Shown here: positions 34,931-43,428 of the stretch, in pieces
Layout: each line of letters opens with the position of its first letter
How positions within the stretch are numbered: the first letter of the stretch is position 1
From: Cohnella sp. WQ 127256
GTDB lineage: Bacteria > Bacillota > Bacilli > Paenibacillales > Paenibacillaceae
Assembly (NCBI RefSeq): GCF_024519285.1
Contig: NZ_JAMZCY010000006.1
Coordinates: 310,001-374,000 of the forward strand
Direction: 5' to 3'
Length of the DNA stretch: 64,000 bases
Translations under genes and position numbers: made by a program
Notes under the pieces: generated by a model
Database searches by the model: none
Seen by the model: the letters and a program-made list of their open reading frames with translations, nothing else
Told to the model about the DNA's origin: nothing

Positions 34931-36503
34931 AGTATTAATTGTTGATGATGAAATGATCGTCCGCCATGCTGTCAAAACACTAGTCAAATGGGAAGAAAGT
35001 AGATTTGAATACGCAGGTTCAGCGGCTAATGGGATGTCCGCTCTTGATATGGTGAGTAAATCTGGTGTTGATATCATCATTACAGATATTAAAATGCCTG
35101 AAATGGACGGCTTGGAGCTCATTAAACAGCTAATGGCAAACGGATTTAACGGGGAAATACTTGTCTTGAGTAACTACAATGATTTTGATTTGGTTAGGGA
35201 AGCGCTGAAATGCGGAGCTCATGACTACATGCTCAAGTTGACGTTAAAAACGGAAAGCTTCATGCAAGCGCTAGAGGAGATGGCTGTTAAGCTAGATAGT
35301 AAGCGATCGAATGTAAGTTCTCACAACCATACAGCTCCTGAGGGGGTTTCCTCTAGCATTACTGAAACGAAGAATCGGACTCCTGCAATCCTTCGGGAGA
35401 TGGATGCTGCTACATCAGGTAGTTCAGCATGGAAAGCGGAAGGCTTCTTAGAGGGAGGACTACGAGTATACTCATTTGTCATTTTACTTAACAATGATGA
35501 ACAGGGGTTAAGGCAGGTGGGAGAGTTCCAAGAAACGTTAGACAAGCTCGCTGACGGATTGTTCACAGGGAGTCGTTGGACATATGCCATTCGTTCTGAC
35601 CAATGGCGCTTTCTGCTAGTCACTGCATATTCTTCCAATGTATCCTCTGTCATCCCCGAGGAGCTTGCGCGCAGAATAATCAATCTTGCTTCTATGTATT
35701 ACAATGTGAAAATTAGTGTGGTCTATGCTTCTGAGGCGGTAGATGAACAATCACTTGCGTCAGAAATGAGGCGCAACCGACAGGCGGAAGGTCTGCTATT
35801 CTATTCGCAGCCCAAGCTGGGATGCTTGTCCAATCGTGAAAAGACGAGCGATGGGGATGAAGAGTTTCAGAGCGCAGAAATCAAGCTTAGGAATAGCTTG
35901 CGTAAACCGAATGCCAGCGCAATGGATCTGTGGGTTGAAAGCGCCTTAAATCTGGTGGATAAAGCGGCAGAACGGAATGTCCATCCCCGAGTGCTGAAGC
36001 AGGCGATCAGCGGTGGTATATGGAGTATAGCTAATACGGAAGAGCTGGGGATTCGATATGCATGGGATGCTAAGCCATGGCTTGAGGTCGTGGAAGCAGC
36101 AAATTCAGATTCGCATTTGAAGGAATCCATCCGCGAGCTTGCTGATGAGGTTACTGATTTTGCAGGACATTTCACTCCAGTGACTTCCTCACGTGAGGAA
36201 GTTCGCCGAGCAACACAATACTTGCAGGAGCGTTATTCGGAGCGGGTTACTATTGCAGATGTTGCTGTCTATGTGGGGCTTTCTGAGCCGTATCTATGTC
36301 AAGTGTTCAAGGCGGATACAGGTCAGAGCATTCTGACCTATTTGAATGAAATTCGTATGACTAAAGCTTATGAAATGCTCTCAACGGGAAACTATTTAGT
36401 AAAGCAAGCGGCCATCGAGGTAGGTATTCCCGATCCGTTCTACTTCAATCGGCTATTCAAGAAACGTTTTGGAGTTGCACCGAAAAATGTGAAGATGCCC
36501 TAG
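34920..36503 (+). CDS. Response regulator with AraC output domain, YesN type
   Basis: A 527-residue protein. N-terminal receiver domain (1-120) with VLIVDDEMIVRHA and phospho-acceptor Asp in DIIITDIKMPEMDG; a middle region of about 270 residues; C-terminal AraC HTH pair (about 425-525) with YVGLSEPYLCQVFKADTGQS and GIPDPFYFNRLFKKRFG. It is phosphorylated by the kinase encoded just upstream, whose end overlaps its start by 11 bp. The ATG at 34920 or 34923 follows GAAAGAAGG. It is the likely activator of the importer promoter 150 bp beyond its stop, where two TGTCCATGA copies lie. Confidence 0.92.
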   Translation: MMYKVLIVDDEMIVRHAVKTLVKWEESRFEYAGSAANGMSALDMVSKSGVDIIITDIKMPEMDGLELIKQLMANGFNGEILVLSNYNDFDLVREALKCGAHDYMLKLTLKTESFMQALEEMAVKLDSKRSNVSSHNHTAPEGVSSSITETKNRTPAILREMDAATSGSSAWKAEGFLEGGLRVYSFVILLNNDEQGLRQVGEFQETLDKLADGLFTGSRWTYAIRSDQWRFLLVTAYSSNVSSVIPEELARRIINLASMYYNVKISVVYASEAVDEQSLASEMRRNRQAEGLLFYSQPKLGCLSNREKTSDGDEEFQSAEIKLRNSLRKPNASAMDLWVESALNLVDKAAERNVHPRVLKQAISGGIWSIANTEELGIRYAWDAKPWLEVVEAANSDSHLKESIRELADEVTDFAGHFTPVTSSREEVRRATQYLQERYSERVTIADVAVYVGLSEPYLCQVFKADTGQSILTYLNEIRMTKAYEMLSTGNYLVKQAAIEVGIPDPFYFNRLFKKRFGVAPKNVKMP

Positions 36504-36567
36504 CTAGATAGTTAATCAATTGTATCCGGGAATAAACCTGTACGATCTTATGATGATTTCCTCGAAA

Positions 36568-36617
36568 TGTCCATGATTGTGTTGCTCCTGTTTGCCTCAG
36601 ATGAAAATTGTCCATGA
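36568..36617 (+). repeat. Two TGTCCATGA direct repeats, candidate YesN-type binding sites
   Basis: TGTCCATGA occurs at 36568-36576 and 36609-36617, each preceded by GAAA and one or two further bases. The 41-bp offset is close to four helical turns, placing both on one face of the DNA, upstream of the importer's -10 box. This arrangement suits a dimeric AraC-type activator; the link is an inference. Confidence 0.45.
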
Positions 36618-36636
36618 ACTTCATGCCTTTTGTTAA

Positions 36637-36665
36637 TTTAGCGATAATCCCTTAGCGCTTATAAT
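36637..36665 (+). promoter_or_regulatory. Candidate promoter of the GH35/GH29 importer operon
   Basis: A consensus -10, TATAAT (36660-36665), has only a poor -35 (TTTAGC, 36637-36642) at 17-bp spacing. A good -10 with a weak -35 fits a promoter that needs an activator. The ATG of the binding protein follows 30 bp later behind AAGGGGG. Confidence 0.45.
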
Positions 36666-36695
36666 GAGACCAACAAAGAATAAGGGGGTAATTAA

Positions 36696-38114
36696 ATGAA
36701 ACATAAGAAATGGTTAACAACAGTAGCCAGTTCCGTAGTAGCAGTGTCCTTGTTAGCTGGATGTGGTTCCAATAACAACAATTCGAACAATGCGTCTCCA
36801 TCTGCTTCACCGTCTGCCTCGGCAAGCGCGTCTGCGGGAGGTAAGCAGTTCGAGAATACTGAATTGAACGTTGCGGTATTCCAAGGTGGTTATGGCCGGG
36901 AGTATTGGGACACAATTGCGGAAGATTTCATGAAGGATTACCCTGGGACGAAAATCAACATTACAGCAAGTCCGAAAATTGCAGAACTCGTTCGACCGAA
37001 GATCGTAGCGGGCAACCCACCTGATTTTATGTACATTGCGGGTAGCGATAACCTGCCAATCATCGATGGACTAATTAAAGATAAAGCATTAACTGATTTG
37101 AGCGACGTATTTAACTCTCCCTCAGAAGAGGGCGGTGCGCCACTGAAGGATAGAATTCTCCCAGGTGTTCTAGAGTCCCGTTCTAGCTCCCCTTATGGAG
37201 ATGGAAAAGTATTCCTCGCACCTTATAACTATGGCGTTATGGGCTTGTGGTATAACAAAACATTGTTCGACACCAAGGGGATTAGCGTTCCAAAAACTTG
37301 GGATGAGTTTTTAGCTCTGACAGCGACTGCTAAAGATAACGGACGCGAGCTTTTCACCTACCAAGGGCTATATCCGGGCTACCTAGAGGAAATGGTTGTT
37401 CCTTCGATCTATAGCGTCGGCGGCCAAGAAGCGCTTGATCAGTATTTTAATTTCGATCCTGAGTTCTGGAAAAGCGATACATTCAAGCAAGTATGGGGCG
37501 TACTAGAGAAGGTTGCGACTGAGGATAACGCACTTATGAAGGGCACGATCGCTCTAAATCATACTCAAGCTCAAACGGCATTCATGCAAGGTAAAGCCAT
37601 GTTCATCCCGAACGGAACTTGGTTCGAGGACGAAATGAAGGACGCGCCTCGTGAAGAAGGCTTCCAATTCGGATTCTTGGGCGCTCCGGCATTCACAGCG
37701 GACAAGCCAGCAATGGCTATGACGAACGTCGAGCAAATGGTCATTCCAGCGAAAGCGAAAAATCCGGAATTGGCTAAGGAATTCCTGAAATACTTGTATA
37801 GCGACAAAAGCGTTAAGCTGAACGCTGAGAAGTCCAAAGCGGTACTAGCAGTTAAAGGTGCTCCAGACATCGCGAAGGAATTCATTTCTGAATCCACGTA
37901 CAACGTGTATAAAGCAGTTGATGAAGGAATTGTTACGGTTAACGGTGCATTCAAGTCCGTAGCCAAAGGTAGCAAGTACAATCCAAGCGATGAGATCTAT
38001 AAACCTATCTCTTCCATCATGAACAAACAGCTTACCGTTGCCGAGTATGGTGACAAGCTTTTCAAAATTTACACGAACATTCAAAAAGAGCTGAAAGAAA
38101 ACGGAGCTGAGTAA
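36696..38114 (+). CDS. Carbohydrate ABC transporter binding lipoprotein
   Basis: A 472-residue family-1 solute-binding protein. The N-terminus is a lipoprotein signal with lipobox LLAGC (Cys about 24), then an Asn/Ser/Ala-rich linker to residue 50. LNVAVFQGGYGREYWD and NPPDFMYIAGSDN resemble the NgcE-like (chitobiose/N-acetylglucosamine) group. With the downstream GH35 and GH29 enzymes the ligand is more likely a short fucosylated or galactosylated oligosaccharide. ATG at 36696 follows AAGGGGG by 7 nt. A hairpin at 38134 separates it from the permeases. As in the first importer, no ATPase gene is present. Confidence 0.92.
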   Translation: MKHKKWLTTVASSVVAVSLLAGCGSNNNNSNNASPSASPSASASASAGGKQFENTELNVAVFQGGYGREYWDTIAEDFMKDYPGTKINITASPKIAELVRPKIVAGNPPDFMYIAGSDNLPIIDGLIKDKALTDLSDVFNSPSEEGGAPLKDRILPGVLESRSSSPYGDGKVFLAPYNYGVMGLWYNKTLFDTKGISVPKTWDEFLALTATAKDNGRELFTYQGLYPGYLEEMVVPSIYSVGGQEALDQYFNFDPEFWKSDTFKQVWGVLEKVATEDNALMKGTIALNHTQAQTAFMQGKAMFIPNGTWFEDEMKDAPREEGFQFGFLGAPAFTADKPAMAMTNVEQMVIPAKAKNPELAKEFLKYLYSDKSVKLNAEKSKAVLAVKGAPDIAKEFISESTYNVYKAVDEGIVTVNGAFKSVAKGSKYNPSDEIYKPISSIMNKQLTVAEYGDKLFKIYTNIQKELKENGAE

Positions 38115-38133
38115 GTAGACTCCTGCTTCCCGG

Positions 38134-38172
38134 AAACCTGCCGCGTGTTTGGACAAAACCGGCAGGTTTTCC
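38134..38172 (+). terminator. Intra-operon hairpin after the binding-protein gene
   Basis: AAACCTGCCG (38134-38143) pairs with CGGCAGGTTT (38160-38169), followed by TT. It lies between the binding protein and the permeases, the usual site for partial termination or mRNA protection that gives more binding protein than channel. Confidence 0.7.
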
Positions 38173-38194
38173 TGCATCTTGAGGGGCGAAAGGA

Positions 38195-39097
38195 TTGGTG
38201 AATGCCATGAAAATGACTATGAAAACAAGACGGGGATTCTTCATAGCGGCCTGCTTAATTCCAGGTCTTATACTGTTTTTCCTGTTCAAAGTATATCCGA
38301 CCATACAGATTTTCCATAAATCCCTTTACTTATGGACCGGTGTTGGCGATAAGCCGAAATTTATCGGTCTCCAAAATTTCGTGGATATGTTCCATGACGA
38401 TACGTTTCTTCTCGCTCTGCGCAACACGGGTTTCCTTATGCTCGTCGTTCCTGTATTAACGTTATTGATTGCGTTAATTAATGCATCACTACTAACACAA
38501 ACGAAGCTGAAGGAAAAGGGCTTCTACCGAACCGTATTTTTCTTCCCGAGTATTCTATCCTTCGTTGTCGTCGCGATTCTATGGTCGTTTATCTACCATC
38601 CGACGATGGGATTCGTTAACGCTGGGCTTGAAATGATTGGTCTAGGAGATTGGGCGATGTCTTGGCTTGGCGATCAACGTACGGTGCTCTGGGCATTGGC
38701 GGTTACGTTAATCTGGCAAGCAGCTGGTTACTACATGGTCATGTACATGGCGGGTATAGACAGCATTTCACCTGATTTGTATGAGGCTTCAGGATTAGAT
38801 GGAGCAACCCGTGTCCAACAGTTCTTCCATATTACGATCCCAATGCTATGGGAAATTATTCGTGTGACCATCATCTTCAGCATTAATGGAGTGATGACGA
38901 TAAGCTTCGTCATTGTTTCGATCATGACGGCAGGCGGACCGGATCGTCACTCGGAGGTCGTAATGACGTACCTCTACAGCCAAGCATTCACGAACTCTAA
39001 CTTCGGCTACGCTATGGCAATCGGCGTGTTTATCTTCATCGTCTCTGTCTCGCTGGCGTTGATCAGCAATAAATTAACGGAAAGGGGATCGAACTGA
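38195..39097 (+). CDS. Sugar ABC permease (MalF type)
   Basis: About 300 residues with six membrane segments and an EAA loop reading YEASGLDGATRVQQFFHITIP (central region), typical of MalF-type sugar permeases. Several starts are possible: TTG 38195 (GAGGGG 8 nt upstream), GTG 38198 or ATG 38207; the spacing favours the first, but the ATG is not excluded. One base separates its stop from the ATG of the second permease. It transports the ligand of the lipoprotein before it. Confidence 0.93.
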   Translation: MVNAMKMTMKTRRGFFIAACLIPGLILFFLFKVYPTIQIFHKSLYLWTGVGDKPKFIGLQNFVDMFHDDTFLLALRNTGFLMLVVPVLTLLIALINASLLTQTKLKEKGFYRTVFFFPSILSFVVVAILWSFIYHPTMGFVNAGLEMIGLGDWAMSWLGDQRTVLWALAVTLIWQAAGYYMVMYMAGIDSISPDLYEASGLDGATRVQQFFHITIPMLWEIIRVTIIFSINGVMTISFVIVSIMTAGGPDRHSEVVMTYLYSQAFTNSNFGYAMAIGVFIFIVSVSLALISNKLTERGSN

Positions 39098-39098
39098 T

Positions 39099-39968
39099 AT
39101 GTCTGCTAATCAAGCATCCATCAAGGCGAAAAAGAAAACTTCCGCGTCTCTCGGAAAGCTTGCGCTGCGGGTATTCCTGCTCGTGCAGACTTTCATCGTC
39201 GTATACCCTTTAATATGGAACGTATTTGCTTCACTCAAGACCAATCAGGAAGTCATGGAGAGCCCATGGGCCCTTCCTACCTCCTTCAATTGGGATAACT
39301 ATGTTCGGGCTTTCACCACTGCCAAAATCGGCGACTACATGATTAACTCCGTCCTTGTCGTAGTCATGTCGATGGGGGTACTTTTGTTAGCTGCGGTTCC
39401 GACTGCTTATGTACTTGGACGGATGAAATTTCGCGGTCGTTCGTTCTTAACTAACTTCTATATGGCGGGTTTGTTCATCGGTGGTGTGTACATTATCGTA
39501 CCTCTGTTCATTATGATGAATGATCTCAGTATGCTTGATAACAGGTTCTGGCTCAGCGCCGTGTATGCGACCGGAAGCTTACCCTTTTCCGTATTCTTGC
39601 TAACGGGATTCATGAAATCCATCCCACATGATTATGAGGAAGCAGCTATGATCGATGGGAGTGGCTATTTCGGTACGCTCTTCAAGGTCATTGTTCCGAT
39701 GGCGCGCCCGGGGATCATTACGCTAATAGTGTTCAGCTTCTTCGATTTCTGGAATGAATATGTACTAGCGATGACTCTCATTACGGATGATGCTAAGAAA
39801 ACAATCCCGATCGGCTTAGCGAATCTGATGCAGATTCAAACCTTCGCGACGGACTGGGGTTCTTTGTTCGCGGGTCTAGTCATCGTACTCGTACCGACCA
39901 TTCTTGTGTACGCGCTTCTTCAGAAGAAGCTAACCCAAGGAATGATGCTTGGTGGCGTGAAGGGTTAA
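39099..39968 (+). CDS. Sugar ABC permease (MalG type)
   Basis: A 289-residue membrane protein with six hydrophobic segments, EAA loop YEEAAMIDGSGYFGTLFKVI and the C-terminal KKLTQGMMLGGVKG of MalG-type permeases. ATG at 39099 follows AAAGGGGA by about 10 nt and the gene begins one base after the first permease. The two form the channel; the glycosidases that act on the cargo follow directly. Confidence 0.94.
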   Translation: MSANQASIKAKKKTSASLGKLALRVFLLVQTFIVVYPLIWNVFASLKTNQEVMESPWALPTSFNWDNYVRAFTTAKIGDYMINSVLVVVMSMGVLLLAAVPTAYVLGRMKFRGRSFLTNFYMAGLFIGGVYIIVPLFIMMNDLSMLDNRFWLSAVYATGSLPFSVFLLTGFMKSIPHDYEEAAMIDGSGYFGTLFKVIVPMARPGIITLIVFSFFDFWNEYVLAMTLITDDAKKTIPIGLANLMQIQTFATDWGSLFAGLVIVLVPTILVYALLQKKLTQGMMLGGVKG

Positions 39969-40010
39969 TGTTAAAGTGTTAGTATCAGCCAATAGGAAGG
40001 ATGTTCCAAA

Positions 40011-41774
40011 TTGACTACATTCGCTACAGAAGGAAATCAGTTTATATATGAAGGCAAACCCATCCGGATTTTGTCGGGGGCCATTCATTACTTTCGTGTG
40101 GTGCCCGAATATTGGGAAGATCGTCTGCTTAAGCTTAAGGCTTGTGGATTTAATACGGTTGAAACTTATGTTGCATGGAACATACACGAACCTGTTGAGG
40201 GACAATTTCAGTTTGAGGGTATCGCAGATCTCGAGAGATTCGTCGAGCTCGCTGGTGAGCTAGGTCTACACGTGATCGTTCGACCAAGCCCGTATATATG
40301 TGCGGAGTGGGAGTTTGGTGGTTTACCATCATGGCTGTTGGCGGACGCTAATATGAGGCTTCGTTGTTATGATAAAGCTTACTTAGACAAAGTAGATGCT
40401 TATTTTGATGAGCTCCTACCGCGTCTTAAGCCATTGCTATGCACGAATGGTGGGCCGATTATCGCGATGCAAATTGAGAATGAATACGGTAGCTACGGCA
40501 ACGACAAGCAATATTTAGGTTACATTCGAGATGCAATGATTAACCGCGATATGGATGTATTGTTATTTACCTCAGATGGGCCGGAGGACCATATGCTTCA
40601 AGGAGGCATGGTCGAGGGAGTGCTAGAGACGGTCAATTTTGGATCGCGTGCCGCAGAGGCATTCCGCAAGTTGCGTGAATATCAGCCGGAAGGTCCACTG
40701 ATGTGTATGGAATTCTGGAATGGCTGGTTCGATCATTGGATGGAGGAGCATCAGTCTCGCCCAGCAGCAGAAATCGCAGAAGTTCTGGAGGAGATGCTGC
40801 AGGAAGACGCTTCGGTAAACTTCTACATGTTCCATGGCGGCACGAACTTCGGATTCTATAATGGTGCTAACCATATTAAACAATATGAGCCAACTGTAAA
40901 CAGCTATGATTATGATACGTTATTGAATGAATCCGGTGAGCCGACAGAGAAGTTCTATGCTGTACGTAAAGTATTGGAGCGTTACGTCGATTTGCCGGAG
41001 CTACAATTGCCTGCACCTATTCCGAAGCGAGCGTATGGAGAGGTTCGAATGGAGCAATCTGCGGACTTATTCGAACAGTTAAATGTTCTGTCCGCGCCAG
41101 TTGCACGGACTTGCCCGGATCCGATGGAGAAGGTAGGACAAGACTACGGCTTTATTGTTTATTCTACGCGGATTACAGGTCCGAGAAGTGGGATGAAGCT
41201 GACGCTGCAGGAAGTGCGCGACCGTGCGCTTGTGTTTGCGAACGGAGTTTATGTTGGAACAGTAGAGCGTTGGAATCCTGTTGCCCTTCCGCTTGAAGTT
41301 CCAGCAGAAGGGGTTAGACTCGACATCCTAGTGGAAAATATGGGTCGTGTAAATTACGGACCTTTAATGCGTGATAGTAAAGGCATTACAGAAGGAGTTA
41401 GACTGGACAATCAGTTCCTCTATGATTGGACGATCTATCCGCTTCCATTGGACGCCAAGTCCCTTGAGGGACTTACTTATGAAGCGAACAGTGAAACGCG
41501 TCAAGCGGGGCAGAATCCGCTTCCGACTTTTTACCGAGGGACGTTTAATGTAGACCAACTGGCGGATACTTTTGTTCTTATGGACGGTTGGACGAAGGGT
41601 AGCGTGTTCTTGAATGGCTTTAATCTAGGTCGCTACTGGGAAGCCGGTCCTACTCGTACTCTATATGTACCTGCCCCGCTGTTGCGGGAAGGGGAGAATG
41701 AGTTGGTCGTATTTGAAATTCATGGTACAGCGAATCCAGTCGTTAAACTGACCGACAAGGCTATCTTGGGTTAA
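40011..41774 (+). CDS. GH35 beta-galactosidase, cytosolic
   Basis: A 587-residue glycoside hydrolase family 35 enzyme. The N-terminal TIM barrel opens with ILSGAIHYFRVVPEYWEDRL; the acid/base is Glu158 in QIENEYGSYG and the nucleophile Glu234 in MEFWNGWFDHW, with FHGGTNFGF nearby. Beta-sandwich domains follow (about 370-587, ending near GSVFLNGFNLGRYWEAGP). There is no signal peptide, so it removes terminal beta-galactose from imported oligosaccharides. The start is TTG at 40011, 10 nt after GGAAGG; the ATG at 40001 is out of frame. It lies between the importer and the fucosidase. Confidence 0.96.
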   Translation: MTTFATEGNQFIYEGKPIRILSGAIHYFRVVPEYWEDRLLKLKACGFNTVETYVAWNIHEPVEGQFQFEGIADLERFVELAGELGLHVIVRPSPYICAEWEFGGLPSWLLADANMRLRCYDKAYLDKVDAYFDELLPRLKPLLCTNGGPIIAMQIENEYGSYGNDKQYLGYIRDAMINRDMDVLLFTSDGPEDHMLQGGMVEGVLETVNFGSRAAEAFRKLREYQPEGPLMCMEFWNGWFDHWMEEHQSRPAAEIAEVLEEMLQEDASVNFYMFHGGTNFGFYNGANHIKQYEPTVNSYDYDTLLNESGEPTEKFYAVRKVLERYVDLPELQLPAPIPKRAYGEVRMEQSADLFEQLNVLSAPVARTCPDPMEKVGQDYGFIVYSTRITGPRSGMKLTLQEVRDRALVFANGVYVGTVERWNPVALPLEVPAEGVRLDILVENMGRVNYGPLMRDSKGITEGVRLDNQFLYDWTIYPLPLDAKSLEGLTYEANSETRQAGQNPLPTFYRGTFNVDQLADTFVLMDGWTKGSVFLNGFNLGRYWEAGPTRTLYVPAPLLREGENELVVFEIHGTANPVVKLTDKAILG

Positions 41775-41805
41775 CTTAATAAAGTTTAGAAAGGGGAGCT
41801 TCAGG

Positions 41806-43239
41806 ATGGGAGTTTCGATTCGCGATGCAGCCCAGATTACCCCTTCACAGCGTCAGCTGTCATGGCAGGAACTGGAGTTTTACGGATTTATTCATTTTAC
41901 AGTTAACACGTTTACGGATCGGGAATGGGGTTTGGGCGACGAGAGTCCATCTCTATTTCATCCTTCAGAGCTTAGTGCTTCGCAATGGGTAGAGGCGTGT
42001 CGGTCCGCTGGGATGAAGGGACTTATTCTAACTTGTAAGCATCATGACGGGTTTTGTTTGTGGCCAAGCGCTTATACCGAGCATTCGGTTAAAAATAGCC
42101 CATGGAACAGTGGCGAAGGGGACTTGGTTCGCGAGGTAGCGGACGCATGTCGTGAGGCGGGATTAAAGTTTGGTATTTACTTGTCTCCTTGGGATCGACA
42201 CGAATCAAGCTACGGCAATTCTCCTGAGTACAACACGTTTTTTGTGAACCAGCTGCGGGAGCTGCTTAGTGGTTACGGAGAGTTATTCTGTGTATGGTTC
42301 GATGGAGCCTGCGGAGAAGGAACGAACGGCAAGCGCCAAGTTTATGACTGGGATGCTTATTATGGGATCATCCGGGAGCTTCAACCGAACGCTGTCATCT
42401 CTGTCTGTGGACCGGACGTACGCTGGTGTGGGAACGAAGCCGGGCATACGAGGACTTCGGAATGGAGTGTCGTACCAGCTAGCATGCAGGATAATGAGAA
42501 GATTCAAGGGAATTCACAGCAGGCTGATGACGGCGAATTTGCCAAGCGCGTTAGCTCTGAGGAAGAAGATTTAGGGAGCCGGACTGTTCTCGCTGAAGCG
42601 GAAGAAGTGGTTTGGTATCCATCCGAGGTCAATACATCCATCCGTCCTGGATGGTTCTATCATGCAGCAGAGGATGACCTTGTGAAGTCATTGGATGAAT
42701 TGATGGACCTGTACGAGCGAACAGTGGGTGGAAACGCGACCTTCCTGCTTAACCTCCCCCCAGATAAGCGTGGACTTATTCATGAGAATGATGCCCGCAG
42801 GTTGAAGGAGCTAGGTCAACGAATCCAAGAGGTATATCGTATCAATCTGGCTAAGGACGCAGTGGTCCAAGCTTCCAGCGAGAAGGGATCTGACAACGCT
42901 GCTCAGCGGATTACAGACGGAAGCTCATCGACATACTGGAGTGCAATTGAAGGCGTTGAGCAAGTAGAGCTGAATATCGACTTGGGCAGCGAGCAAGCCT
43001 TCGATCGGATTGTACTAGCTGAATACATTCGAGAAGGACAACGTATCGAACGCTTCAGTGTGGAATGGCAAGATGGAGAAGCATGGCAGCCATTATATGA
43101 AGGAACTATCGTTGGCTACAAGCATATTTGCCGGTTCAACGAAGTAAAGGCAAGACGCCTTCGTCTTCTCATTGCTGAATCCAGATGGTGTCCAACATTA
43201 AGTAGATTTGAAGTGTATAACAGCGCAAACGATCAATGA
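41806..43239 (+). CDS. GH29 alpha-L-fucosidase with F5/8 C domain
   Basis: A 477-residue enzyme. The GH29 barrel (about 10-340) has HFTVNTFTDREWG, CKHHDGFCLWPS and the nucleophile Asp166 in VWFDGACGEG. A C-terminal F5/8 type C (discoidin-like) carbohydrate-binding domain (about 345-475) reads ASSEKGSDNAAQRITDGSSS and WSAIEGVEQVELNIDLGS. No signal peptide is seen. It should remove terminal alpha-L-fucose. ATG at 41806 follows AGGGGAG by 7 nt. It is the last gene of the operon. With GH35 it would strip fucose and galactose, for example from xyloglucan side chains or glycan fragments. Confidence 0.94.
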   Translation: MGVSIRDAAQITPSQRQLSWQELEFYGFIHFTVNTFTDREWGLGDESPSLFHPSELSASQWVEACRSAGMKGLILTCKHHDGFCLWPSAYTEHSVKNSPWNSGEGDLVREVADACREAGLKFGIYLSPWDRHESSYGNSPEYNTFFVNQLRELLSGYGELFCVWFDGACGEGTNGKRQVYDWDAYYGIIRELQPNAVISVCGPDVRWCGNEAGHTRTSEWSVVPASMQDNEKIQGNSQQADDGEFAKRVSSEEEDLGSRTVLAEAEEVVWYPSEVNTSIRPGWFYHAAEDDLVKSLDELMDLYERTVGGNATFLLNLPPDKRGLIHENDARRLKELGQRIQEVYRINLAKDAVVQASSEKGSDNAAQRITDGSSSTYWSAIEGVEQVELNIDLGSEQAFDRIVLAEYIREGQRIERFSVEWQDGEAWQPLYEGTIVGYKHICRFNEVKARRLRLLIAESRWCPTLSRFEVYNSANDQ

Positions 43240-43279
43240 TGGTTGTTTCAATTTCTAAGAGAGTCTGTTCGTAGGATGA

Positions 43280-43312
43280 GGTCAATCCAATTATTCGGGT
43301 TGGCCTTTTTTT
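43280..43312 (+). terminator. Terminator of the GH35/GH29 operon
   Basis: GGTCAATCC (43280-43288) pairs with GGTTGGCC (43298-43305), allowing G-U pairs, and is followed by seven T. It ends the sugar operon. Confidence 0.85.
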
Positions 43313-43428
43313 CTATGATCGTATAGATTTATATGCGAATGTAATGATATACTCATCTCTGGACTTCCGTATATTGTAAAAAATGTACGATAATCCGACG
43401 AATTCTAACATGAATCCAAGAGGTGCGA

